Source of the DNA: an uncultured Paraprevotella sp.
GTDB lineage: Bacteria > Bacteroidota > Bacteroidia > Bacteroidales > Bacteroidaceae
Direction of reading: 5' to 3'
Assembly (NCBI GenBank): GCA_900546665.1
Contig: URDY01000017.1
Location: 1-62,593, forward strand
Length of the DNA stretch: 62,593 nucleotides
This document shows, in pieces, positions 1 through 7,383 of the stretch. Both the position numbers and the translations under genes were made by a program. Numbering within the stretch: position 1 is the stretch's first letter; every line of letters starts with the position of its first letter. The notes beneath the pieces are model-generated. The model was not told where the DNA came from. It saw nothing but the letters and a program-made list of their open reading frames with translations, and made no database searches.

Positions 1-51
1 ACTCTTTCTTGTCTTGCAACCGCAGAACCGTTTGTTTCTCGATTGCGGGTG

Positions 52-83
52 CAAAGGTAGGGACTTTTTTCTTTCCCTCCAAA
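52..83 (-). promoter_or_regulatory. Consensus Bacteroidetes promoter reading out of the left edge
   Basis: On the minus strand TTTG (80-83) is separated by 20 bases from TACCTTTG (52-59), matching the primary sigma consensus TTTG-N19-21-TAnnTTTG. Transcription would run leftward into a gene outside the window. The downstream leader (1-45) contains no start codon context that can be assigned. Confidence 0.6.
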
Positions 84-715
84 TTTTCAGGCGAAAAAAT
101 TTCGCGGAAAACTTTTCCAAAATTAGCAAATTTATCTGATATAACCAAGTAATATGCTGAAAAACATATTATTTGAACGGCGGACAAAAAAGTGAAAAAA
201 GGAAGAAATTTTTTGGGGAAATTGCATTTTCATAAAGAACAGGATCTAAAAACAGGCCTAAAAGCCAAACCTGATAAAAAACAACATTCAGAAAAAGGTC
301 GTTTCCTACCCCACTATCACTGGAATTTCAACCGAATGTTCGCCATAACCTTCCAAAACAGGAAACCCATACACAGCCAAAAGACAAAGAAACAGGAAAA
401 CAACACATAAAACAACGCAATTATGACCTTACGCGTACCTTATTATATGAAAATATTCTTTTTGCTACCCCAGTACATATATAATACATAATAGAGCCCT
501 TCACGACCTGCTTTATCCGAAAGTAAAAGCCCCTATTCTCAGAAGAACATGAATTCAAAACTTTTATAAAACAACAAACGACTGAAACCACATTACATTC
601 TGACACCATCTGTCCAAATATCCGTTTTTTGGGTAAAAACATCAGTAAATCATATACAAAATATTAGGAATAAAAGAAGTTATTTTGCAACGTGAATCAA
701 TAAATTAATATCAGT
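84..715. other. Non-coding AT-rich stretch before the CMD-cupin gene
   Basis: About 630 bases between the left-edge promoter and the first clear gene. The short open frames here (192-410 plus, 421-642 minus) have low-complexity Lys/Asn/His-rich or Cys/Val-rich translations without a recognisable domain and are not called. No tRNA-like or strong hairpin structure was noticed. Confidence 0.5.
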
Positions 716-1537
716 ATGAATTTTAAAACCATCATTGCGCTCGTCGCATTGACTATAAACAGTACAACAATTATGGCACAAGAAAAAATCAAGCAAACAG
801 CAGGACGCGACCAACTCGGGGACTTCGCTCCCAAATTCGCAGAACTCAATGACGATGTATTATTCGGAGAAGTATGGAGCCGGACGGACAAACTCGGATT
901 ACGCGACCGCAGCCTGGTCACTATCACCTCACTCATCAGCCAAGGCATTACCGACAGTTCACTTACGTATCATCTTCAGACAGCCAGACAAAACGGAATC
1001 ACCCGCACCGAAATTGCAGAGATTCTCACCCAAATAGGATTCTATGCCGGTTGGCCCAAAGCATGGGCTGCCTTCCGTCTGGCAAAAGATGTATGGGCAG
1101 AAAGCACAAACACCGATGATGCCAAAGCTGCTTTCCAACGTGAAATGATCTTCCCGATCGGCGAACCCAACACGGCATACGCCCAATATTTCGTTGGCAA
1201 CAGTTACCTTGCACCAATATCCAAAGAACAAGTACCAATTGCCAATGTCACTTTTGAGCCAGGCTGCCGCAATAACTGGCATATTCACCACGCAACAAAA
1301 GGTGGCGGTCAGATGCTTATCGGAGTAGCCGGACGTGGCTGGTATCAGGAAGAAGGCAAACCGGCTATACAGATATTGCCCGGCACTGTCATTCATATTC
1401 CAGCTAATGTCAAGCACTGGCACGGCGCCGCAGCAGACAGTTGGTTCGCTCATCTTGCCTTCGAGATAGAAGGAGAAAACGCTTCAAACGAATGGCTGGA
1501 ACCTGTTGCTGACGAAACTTACCTCAATCTGAAATAG
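716..1537 (+). CDS. Secreted carboxymuconolactone decarboxylase-like / cupin fusion protein
   Basis: This 273-residue protein starts with a signal peptide (residues 1-21, ending in MAQ). Residues about 30-125 match the CMD/AhpD-like helical family (GLRDRSLVTI, then a helix pair ending in WPKAWAAFRLAKDVW). Residues about 170-260 form a cupin with a histidine-rich metal site (WHIHHATKGGG, then PANVKHWHGAA). Such CMD-cupin proteins are found beside oxidoreductases and hydrolases in Bacteroidetes and are thought to act on small aromatic or quinone-like compounds; the substrate is unknown. The CMD half seems to lack the CxxC of peroxidase-active AhpD, so peroxidase activity is doubtful. It lies 43 bases before the flavodoxin lipoprotein gene, suggesting an envelope redox operon. 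Confidence 0.85.
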   Translation: MNFKTIIALVALTINSTTIMAQEKIKQTAGRDQLGDFAPKFAELNDDVLFGEVWSRTDKLGLRDRSLVTITSLISQGITDSSLTYHLQTARQNGITRTEIAEILTQIGFYAGWPKAWAAFRLAKDVWAESTNTDDAKAAFQREMIFPIGEPNTAYAQYFVGNSYLAPISKEQVPIANVTFEPGCRNNWHIHHATKGGGQMLIGVAGRGWYQEEGKPAIQILPGTVIHIPANVKHWHGAAADSWFAHLAFEIEGENASNEWLEPVADETYLNLK

Positions 1538-1580
1538 ACACAGCGAGCCAATATCATTGGCTTTCAACAACAGCATTTCC

Positions 1581-2639
1581 ATGAAAAAATACATAACAAC
1601 TCCCTTGCTGTTCCTTTTATTTGTGTCCTGGTCCGCATGCGATCAATCAGACCAGGACACCTCTCCTCCGGAACAGTCGCAAGCACCGGAGGAGTCTGAA
1701 GAAAGTACAGACGAGCCCAACGCCTCCGACACTACGTCTGCCGGAAGTGACAAGCACAATCTGGTACTGTTTTGTTCCCGAAGCGGAAATACCAGACAAG
1801 TGGCCAGTCTGATACAAAACCAATTAAATTGTCATATAATGGAGATCAATCCAGAAAAGCCTTATGACGAAGATTATACCAGCATGCTCGACCGGGCCAG
1901 AGAAGAACTTGCCGATATACAGCAAGGAATATTCCCGACACTATCTGCCCATAGCATTGATCTCAATGAATATGACACCCTTTTTATCGGATATCCTATC
2001 TGGTTCGGATCGATGGCCACTCCCATGCAAGCTTTTCTGCATCTTCACTCCAGAGAACTTTCAGGAAAACATATTGCATTGTTTGCCACCAGCGGCAGTA
2101 GCGGAATAAACCAGTCCCAGACAGAAGCAACCAGCCTCTGTCCACAAGCTGAATTTCTCGATCAACCTCTCCTGCTCACTGCATCAGATCTGCCTCAGGC
2201 AGAAGATCTCATCGATTCGTGGATAAATGAAATTTTTCACCAAAAAGAAGACAACAACAACGAAAATATCATGAACAGCAATCAGATCAAACTGTCCATC
2301 GGGCAGAATACATTCACAGCGACTCTGGCAGACAACCCTGCTACCGAAGCCCTAAAAGCCCGTCTGTCACAAGGTAGCATAAACATTCAGATGAATGATT
2401 ACGGCAATATGGAAAAGGTAGGCTCCTTAGGTTTCTCCCTTCCCAGAACCGACAGATCTATGACGACCAGCGCCGGCGATATCGTCCTGTATCAAGGTAA
2501 TTCCATTGTTATATTTTATGGTTCCAACTCATGGAGCTACACTCCTTTAGGGAAGGTGGACGGTGTTTCTACACGTGAAGAAATGCTGAAGTTGCTAGGA
2601 ACAGACAGTCGCATTACAGTAACCCTGTCACTGGAATAA
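1581..2639 (+). CDS. Lipoprotein with flavodoxin domain fused to a cyclophilin-like domain
   Basis: The preferred start at 1581 gives 352 residues with a lipoprotein signal peptide (lipobox SWSAC, Cys20); the upstream in-frame ATG at 1557 would add eight residues before it. After an acidic Ser/Glu/Thr linker, residues about 55-230 form a flavodoxin fold with the FMN phosphate loop FCSRSGNTRQVA and the flavin-loop region YPIWFGSMATPMQAFL. Residues about 232-352 form a cyclophilin_like domain (MNDYGNMEKVGSLGFSLP, then GDIVLYQGNSIVIFYG). Both domains are frequent neighbours in Bacteroides redox operons; here they are one chain. It probably works as an anchored FMN oxidoreductase next to the CMD-cupin protein. 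The Met at the domain junction is discussed in the findings. Confidence 0.85.
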   Translation: MKKYITTPLLFLLFVSWSACDQSDQDTSPPEQSQAPEESEESTDEPNASDTTSAGSDKHNLVLFCSRSGNTRQVASLIQNQLNCHIMEINPEKPYDEDYTSMLDRAREELADIQQGIFPTLSAHSIDLNEYDTLFIGYPIWFGSMATPMQAFLHLHSRELSGKHIALFATSGSSGINQSQTEATSLCPQAEFLDQPLLLTASDLPQAEDLIDSWINEIFHQKEDNNNENIMNSNQIKLSIGQNTFTATLADNPATEALKARLSQGSINIQMNDYGNMEKVGSLGFSLPRTDRSMTTSAGDIVLYQGNSIVIFYGSNSWSYTPLGKVDGVSTREEMLKLLGTDSRITVTLSLE

Positions 2640-2724
2640 GAGGAACTTATCCCCCTAACCTTAATCGAAGACAAAGTATCTTCAAAATTCAGAAAATATA
2701 AAAATTACGTATTTTTACAAAAAA

Positions 2725-2769
2725 AACAATCAGGTTGACCATAATAAGTCATCAGCCTGATTGTTTTTA
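2725..2769 (+). terminator. Hairpin terminator after the flavodoxin lipoprotein gene
   Basis: AACAATCAGG (2725-2734) pairs with CCTGATTGTT (2756-2765) and is followed by a T-run. The A-run before it lets it also act on the opposite strand. Confidence 0.8.
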
Positions 2770-2921
2770 TTATACATCATTATCCTAACGGACACTTGCA
2801 TTTAACCAGCAGCGTAACACCGCATCCAGCTAATTTCTGATTTAAGCCCAATATATTCCCCTGTAAACAGCAGCAAAACTTCAGATATGCGCTCTTCACT
2901 CTCAAACAATTCTCAATCAAC

Positions 2922-2952
2922 AAAAAAAATGCCCGCACCCTACTGCGGGCAT
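2922..2952 (-). terminator. Rho-independent terminator of the alpha/beta hydrolase gene
   Basis: On the minus strand ATGCCCGCA (2952-2944) and TGCGGGCAT (2937-2929) form a GC-rich stem followed by an eight-T run (2929-2922), seven bases past the stop codon of the hydrolase gene. Confidence 0.9.
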
Positions 2953-2958
2953 CAGATC

Positions 2959-4050
2959 TTACTTTAGATATTGCTTCATAAACTGTTCTATCCGATCAAA
3001 CGGAATAGCATTGAAATTATCGTATAAATCCACATGGCTGGCACCGGGAATAATCAACAATTCCTTATTGTCACCCTTAAGTTTTTTAAACGCATCCTCA
3101 CTGAAGTAACGCGAATGAGCTTTCTCACCATGAATCATCAGTACGGCACTGCGTATTTCACTACTATATGCCAGGATTGGCATGTTCATAAAGGACAAGG
3201 AAGAAGTTTTGTTCCATCCTCCGTTTGAGTTAAGAGAACGTTCGTGATAACCTCTAGGCGTCTTATAATAGGCATAATAATCTTTCACAAACTGAGGTGC
3301 ATCATCCGGCAACGGATCCACTACCCCGCCTGCCAAAGCGTAAGTACCACTGATATAATCCTCCGTACGCTGTCTGTTAAGCTGCTTTCTCAATTCATAA
3401 CGTTCATCTTCTCCCATGGCATCAAAATAGCCATTGGCATTCACACGACTCATGTCATACATCGTACTGGTCACGGTGGCCTTGATCCGCGTATCGATTG
3501 CAGCAGCATTAAGTGCCATACCACCCCAACCACAGATTCCGATAATACCAATAGATTCAGCATCTACATCCGCACGAGAACTCAGATAATCCACTGCCGC
3601 ACAGAAGTCCTCCGTATTGATATCCGGTGAAGCCACGTAACGCGGTTCGCCACCACTTTCGCCAGTATACGAAGGATCGAAAGCTATGGTCAGGAATCCC
3701 CTTTCAGCCAATGTCTGAGCGTAAAGACCGGAAGACTGCTCCTTGACCGCTCCAAAAGGACCACATACCGCAATAGCCGGAAGTCGTCCCTCTACTCCCT
3801 TGGGAACATACAGATCAGCAGCCAACGTTATACCATAACGGTTATGAAATATCACTTTGGAATGACCGACCTTCTCACTTTGCGGAAACACTTTGTCCCA
3901 CTCTTGTGTTAATTTCAATTCTTGTACCATAATCCTTGAACTTTGATTTGCAGATTTTTCATTTTTCAGAACATTCTCTGAATAAAGGAGGCCTGAACTA
4001 CCCATTGCTGCAGACATCAGGCACAGACTTAAAAGGAAATGTTTCATCAA
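2959..4050 (-). CDS. Secreted alpha/beta hydrolase (dienelactone hydrolase / YcjY-like)
   Basis: The protein has 363 residues and an N-terminal signal peptide (MKHFLLSLCLMSAAMGSSG; a second Met directly follows the first). The core is an alpha/beta hydrolase: an oxyanion-side strand PAIAVCGPFGAVKEQ, a nucleophile elbow IGICGWGG with Cys in place of Ser, and a C-terminal histidine loop PGASHVDLYD. The Cys-type elbow is typical of the dienelactone hydrolase/YcjY branch. The Glu in MIHGEKAHSRYF is a possible acidic triad residue. TAAATTTG at 4080-4073 on the minus strand gives a likely -7 element. It is convergent with the flavodoxin lipoprotein gene, and its terminator lies just past the stop. 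The substrate cannot be told from the sequence. Confidence 0.85.
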   Translation of the reverse strand: MMKHFLLSLCLMSAAMGSSGLLYSENVLKNEKSANQSSRIMVQELKLTQEWDKVFPQSEKVGHSKVIFHNRYGITLAADLYVPKGVEGRLPAIAVCGPFGAVKEQSSGLYAQTLAERGFLTIAFDPSYTGESGGEPRYVASPDINTEDFCAAVDYLSSRADVDAESIGIIGICGWGGMALNAAAIDTRIKATVTSTMYDMSRVNANGYFDAMGEDERYELRKQLNRQRTEDYISGTYALAGGVVDPLPDDAPQFVKDYYAYYKTPRGYHERSLNSNGGWNKTSSLSFMNMPILAYSSEIRSAVLMIHGEKAHSRYFSEDAFKKLKGDNKELLIIPGASHVDLYDNFNAIPFDRIEQFMKQYLK

Positions 4051-4771
4051 TACAATTTATCTTTATATATTGCAAATTTAATGATTACAATCACCAGAAA
4101 CTGTATACAGATTACGGATTCATCGCATACCGTCTGACCATAATTACAGTTTTTAAAGTAATATCCATAAAAACAAGCACATTACTATCCGTCACACCAG
4201 AATATGATCATCCAGTCTTCCATATCACCGGCACTCCACGTCGCAAGGAAAAAATCCAATCCGTCATACCGATCACAGACACCCATGATTGTATGGGTAG
4301 CCGCAATTCGGAAGTCCTCAAAAGAAAATACGGAGAAAAAGAAAAATAATATGGAAGCGCCTTATCTATTGTAAATATTTTACAAGCACATAAATAAAGA
4401 CAAGCAGCCGATCTCTTCTTACCTATTGTCCGACCTGAGAACAAAATCAGGCAACAGATACAGGCTAAGATCCATTTTACAAACATTGTTTCCATCTTGA
4501 TCAGATTTATTCATGACTAGGGTTTGACATCATCAGCAAAGATAATACATGCCGTTTACCTCCTGGTCACTTTTAAACCATTTATGCGCATAATAGTCAT
4601 TTCCTGTCATTTAAAGCCATATTTACAAAATACCGCCCTTATCTGCAGCTGATATTCCCAAAAGAAACCTTCCACAACACACGATTCTACTCCCAAATTA
4701 GCGCCCATATCAGTGAAACATCTCACGCGTGTGCCCTGTAATTTCCCTAAAAGTGATTTTTTCCTACTTTA

Positions 4772-4862
4772 CCTTCACCCCTTCACCGTATATTCTAAAC
4801 AGCTATATGCTAATTACTTATAGTATGAATTATCAACCTTCACCTCTTTCACTGCCCTTCTC
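4772..4862 (+). repeat. Cluster of CCTTCACC-type repeats (left arm)
   Basis: Copies of CCTTCACC or CTTTCAC occur at about 4773, 4780, 4838 and 4846, with a related CCCTTCTC near 4855. Reverse complements of the same words recur at 5176-5257, so the two clusters form an imperfect inverted pair about 310 bases apart. Confidence 0.6.
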
Positions 4863-5049
4863 GCTTATTTAGGCTAACCCTAAGCCATTATCCCACCTTT
4901 TCCCACTGAAAAAAGCTCTAAAAAATACCTTCAACAGAGGCCATCAAAACATATCCGGCAGGCCTAATTCAGCGGCAACTTTTAAATAAGTCAATAAGGG
5001 CTATCCGCTACCGAAAGCAACAGGAGATCTTCTGAAAAACTCGGTTTAC

Positions 5050-5101
5050 TTTCAAAAAAGTAAGCTTTACTTTTTAAAAAGTAAAGCTTACTTTTTTGAA
5101 A
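5050..5101. repeat. 52-bp perfect palindrome
   Basis: Two 26-base arms meet without a loop at 5075/5076. The left arm begins TTTCAAAAAAGTAAGC and the right arm is its exact reverse complement. The next outer bases (5049, 5102) no longer pair. The palindrome contains two AAGCTT sites. It could extrude a cruciform or bind a dimeric protein; as RNA it would be an AU-rich hairpin. Confidence 0.9.
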
Positions 5102-5175
5102 ATGTCATGATTTAAGAATTTTGATTAAAAAATAAATTTTCTACACAAAACAGTTTTATCAACCGAAACAGCCAC

Positions 5176-5257
5176 GTGAAGGAGAAGTGAAAGACCAGTG
5201 AAGGATATCCTTCACCCTGAAACCCGCATAAAATCTGGGATGTGAAGGGGTGAAGGA
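5176..5257 (+). repeat. Cluster of GTGAAGG-type repeats with an 18-bp palindrome (right arm)
   Basis: GTGAAGG, AGTGAAAG, GTGAAGGATATCCTTCAC (a perfect palindrome at 5198-5215) and GTGAAGGGGTGAAGGAG follow each other. They are the reverse complement of the words in the cluster at 4772-4862. Confidence 0.6.
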
Positions 5258-5381
5258 GTAAAACGGCAAATCAATTATGATAAGATAACAAGCCATACAT
5301 GAGAACTCAAAAACAGTAGTAATATTTCAACAAAATCATCTCATTTAAAAACAGCCGGTATCCGGTGCGTACTACTGATCC

Positions 5382-5588
5382 TTATACAATAAAATGTTTT
5401 AGTGCTCTGTATACGCCATCATCATCGACGGAAGCCGTGACATAGTCAGCCACATTCTTCAACCCTTGATTGCCGTTCCCCATAGCAATGCCTATTCCTG
5501 CTCTTTGAATCATCGGTATATCATTTCCACCGTCACCGAAAGCCATCGCTTCATCCGGACCAAATCCCAAATATGAAACAATATTCAT
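5382..5588 (-). pseudogene. C-terminal remnant of a Cof-type HAD phosphatase
   Basis: The 68 codons encode only the end of a Cof/YidA-like HAD hydrolase: the motif IV region AMAFGDGGNDIPMIQRAG, then GIAMGNGNQGLKNVADYVTASVDDDGV and a terminal helix. Full members are about 260 residues and carry the catalytic DxDxT motif at the N-terminus, which is absent here. Upstream in the same frame, the reading frame is closed by TAA about 20 bases before the ATG, and the sequence to the right no longer resembles the family. This is therefore a 5'-truncated gene. A remnant with both nucleophile and cap lost should be inactive. Confidence 0.85.
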
Positions 5589-5841
5589 CAGTCCGATTAT
5601 ATGAGGTTATTTCTTCAACCTGACTTTCTATCTATACCTAAATACCCATCGGTCTGGGAGCAACCGCGTGCCAAAGAGCGCCCCCCCATCCCGACGAGTT
5701 CAAACGTCTCTTCTTAATTTAATCACAATAATGGACATCCATTTCACCTTTCATAGCGGTGAACCGATGATATTTTCAAACTTTTATCTTTTACTTCCAG
5801 AAGAATAAAGATTATTGTCTTACTCAAATAATAAACAAGAA

Positions 5842-6252
5842 TTATAAAAGATTCTCATGTTCCGTTATTTCAGCATCAGTCATTGTATAGCCTTCCAGAC
5901 TTCCATCCTTTGCCTGAATACAGATATAAATCATAGGCTCAACAGAAGTACATTTCAAGTTTCGGTCACATCCCGGAGATACACGAATGATTGACCCTTC
6001 ACCGATTTCGAAAACGTCATCATTCACCTGAAACTTACCAGCTCCTGATAGAATGATGTAGTTTTCTTCATTAGCCTTATGATTATGAAAAAACGGAACA
6101 GACGCCCCTGTCGGCAATGTACCAAATGAAACCTCACATGAAGTAGCCTCTGTAGCCTCTTTCACAAACTGCTTACCTTCAAAATCCTTGATGCAACCTA
6201 CTGTTGCGTGAGCGTATTTTTCGCCCTTGTTCATAATTTTAATGTTACTCAT
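5842..6252 (-). CDS. Small cupin-domain protein
   Basis: The product is a 136-residue single-domain cupin with no signal peptide, so cytoplasmic. The metal-binding motif 1 is visible as PFFHNHKANEENYIILSGAGKF (His, His, Glu) and motif 2 as GEGSIIRVSPGCDRNLKC, where the usual His is missing. Metal binding may therefore be incomplete. It is transcribed divergently from an HxlR-family regulator 137 bases away. HxlR proteins usually control the adjacent divergent gene, so this cupin is the likely target. HxlR-linked cupins and reductases often respond to quinones or electrophiles; the actual ligand is unknown. Confidence 0.85.
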   Translation of the reverse strand: MSNIKIMNKGEKYAHATVGCIKDFEGKQFVKEATEATSCEVSFGTLPTGASVPFFHNHKANEENYIILSGAGKFQVNDDVFEIGEGSIIRVSPGCDRNLKCTSVEPMIYICIQAKDGSLEGYTMTDAEITEHENLL

Positions 6253-6297
6253 ATTTTCTGTTTTTATAAGAATTAATTAACTTTGTATTCCAAACTT

Positions 6298-6314
6298 ACT
6301 ATCGTTTAGATAGT
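6298..6314. promoter_or_regulatory. Candidate HxlR operator between the divergent genes
   Basis: ACTATC-GTTTA-GATAGT is a perfect 6-bp inverted repeat with a 5-base spacer. It lies between a plus-strand TAACTTTG (6278-6285) and a minus-strand TAACTTTG (6323-6316), which could be -7 elements for HxlR and cupin respectively. A dimer bound here would cover both promoters. Confidence 0.5.
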
Positions 6315-6389
6315 GCAAAGTTAATGCTTTTTATACTGACAAACAAGAAGTTACACAAAAGTAACCCACTTACTTCAAGGTAATTATTA

Positions 6390-6782
6390 TTGAAAATGAA
6401 CAGCTTACAATTGCAAGAAAATCTAAAAAAATATACACGTATAGAAGAATGCCCTATCCGGAATGTCTTGTCACGGTTTTCCAGTAAATGGGCTATGCTC
6501 ATATTATGCGTACTTTCTGAAAACGAAGCAACGCGCTTTAATATTATCAGTAAGGCTATTCCGGATATTTCTCCTAAGGTTCTTACCGAAACATTAAAGG
6601 CTCTTGAAGCCGACGGACTGGTGAAAAGAAAATTATATGCCGAGATACCACCAAGAGTGGAATACTCCTTGACTGAGGTGGGCCAAAGTTTGATTCCTAT
6701 ATTAAATAACCTCATAACTTGGTCATTAGATAATGCCGCATATATATCAAAACACAGGAAGAAATCTCGATATGGACTGTGA
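6390..6782 (+). CDS. HxlR-family winged-helix transcriptional regulator
   Basis: The 130-residue protein is a complete HxlR (DUF24) winged-helix regulator: the N-terminal ECPIRNVL with the family Cys-Pro (Cys21), the helix SKWAMLILCVLSENEATRFNII (shown in part), the recognition region ISPKVLTETLKALEADGLVKRK and the wing YAEIPPRVEYSLTEVG. A second Met at 6396 is an alternative start. In relatives such as YodB and HypR the N-terminal Cys senses quinones or disulfide stress, so redox sensing is a reasonable inference. It is divergent from the cupin gene, with an operator-like inverted repeat between them. The MITE lies about 165 bases past its stop. Confidence 0.9.
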   Translation: MKMNSLQLQENLKKYTRIEECPIRNVLSRFSSKWAMLILCVLSENEATRFNIISKAIPDISPKVLTETLKALEADGLVKRKLYAEIPPRVEYSLTEVGQSLIPILNNLITWSLDNAAYISKHRKKSRYGL

Positions 6783-6947
6783 GAGGGGTTACTATATTAA
6801 ACTATCACACAATCATCAACGATAAGGGATAATAATAACCGTTTCTACAATTACGATACTCCTTACTGAACCCGGCAATCATATCTCCATTCACTCCGGT
6901 TCACACCAAAGTAACATCAAGGAAGTAACCCAAGAAGGGATCATTTA

Positions 6948-7140
6948 GAAACTGTTTTGAATTTATCGTGCGATGATTTGGGATGAGTTTTCGAGTCAGT
7001 TTTGCTTCCGTGATGAGGAAGATAGCGAGCTATCTGACGAAGAACAGAAGCGAAACAGGCCGGAAAATCGCCCAAAGCACACACGAAAACGAGTACATCA
7101 AGCAGGAAAAAAACTTTTTGTAGAAATTCAAAACAGTTTC
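6948..7140. mobile_element. 193-bp MITE with 17-bp perfect terminal inverted repeats
   Basis: GAAACTGTTTTGAATTT at 6948-6964 is exactly inverted at 7124-7140. The element is flanked by TTA on both sides (6945-6947, 7141-7143), a 3-bp target duplication of the TNA kind made by some IS5-family elements. It encodes no transposase. Inside, AGATAGC-GA-GCTATCT (7020-7035) and GCTTCC/AGAAGC parts make a fold-back structure. An open frame runs through it (6973-7299) but is a by-product of the element. It sits between the HxlR and glycosidase genes. Confidence 0.85.
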
Positions 7141-7334
7141 TTAATTTTTAGCAAGATCCAACACGCAGATTTCACTCTCGGGTACCTTACATTAGTGATT
7201 TATGCCTCCCTATTCTTAACCTATATACGGAAGGATCTTCTGACTTGCCAAGATTATGTGCACAAAAAACATTCATGTTACCTACAGAAAGATTTATGAT
7301 ACATATTTTTGGAATAAGTAACGGAACGGATTTG

Positions 7335-7342
7335 TATCTTTG
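7335..7342 (+). promoter_or_regulatory. -7 element of the DUF5597 glycosidase gene
   Basis: TATCTTTG matches TAnnTTTG 42 bases before the start codon. The nearest TTTG upstream (7308-7311) is 23 bases away, slightly longer than the consensus spacing. Confidence 0.5.
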
Positions 7343-7383
7343 TTGGAAAACAACAAACCTTTCTGACTAAAACAGCTATTGCC

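Larger units (their letters stand above)
4081..5381. other. Long non-coding block rich in palindromes and GTGAAGG repeats
   Basis: About 1.3 kb with no convincing gene. Open frames such as 4208-4495 (minus) lack recognisable domains. The block holds a 52-bp perfect palindrome (5050-5101), an 18-bp perfect palindrome (5198-5215) and many copies of CCTTCACC/GTGAAGG in opposite orientations at its two sides (4772-4862 and 5176-5257). It separates the hydrolase gene from a truncated phosphatase gene and may be the scar of a lost element. Confidence 0.6.

Noticed and set aside
192..410. 72-codon open frame on the plus strand
   Set aside because: Lys/Asn/His-rich translation typical of AT-rich non-coding DNA; no domain, no promoter, no neighbour in operon order.
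4208..4495. 95-codon open frame on the minus strand with a hydrophobic start
   Set aside because: Only the first 20 residues look signal-like; the rest has no domain and ends in low-quality composition. Could be reconsidered if a transcript is seen.
5601..5717. 38-codon open frame starting MRLFLQPDF
   Set aside because: Very short and next to a breakpoint; no recognisable family. Mentioned in the breakpoint finding only.
6973..7299. 108-codon open frame
   Set aside because: Starts inside the MITE and leaves it past the terminal repeat; a by-product of the insertion, not a gene.
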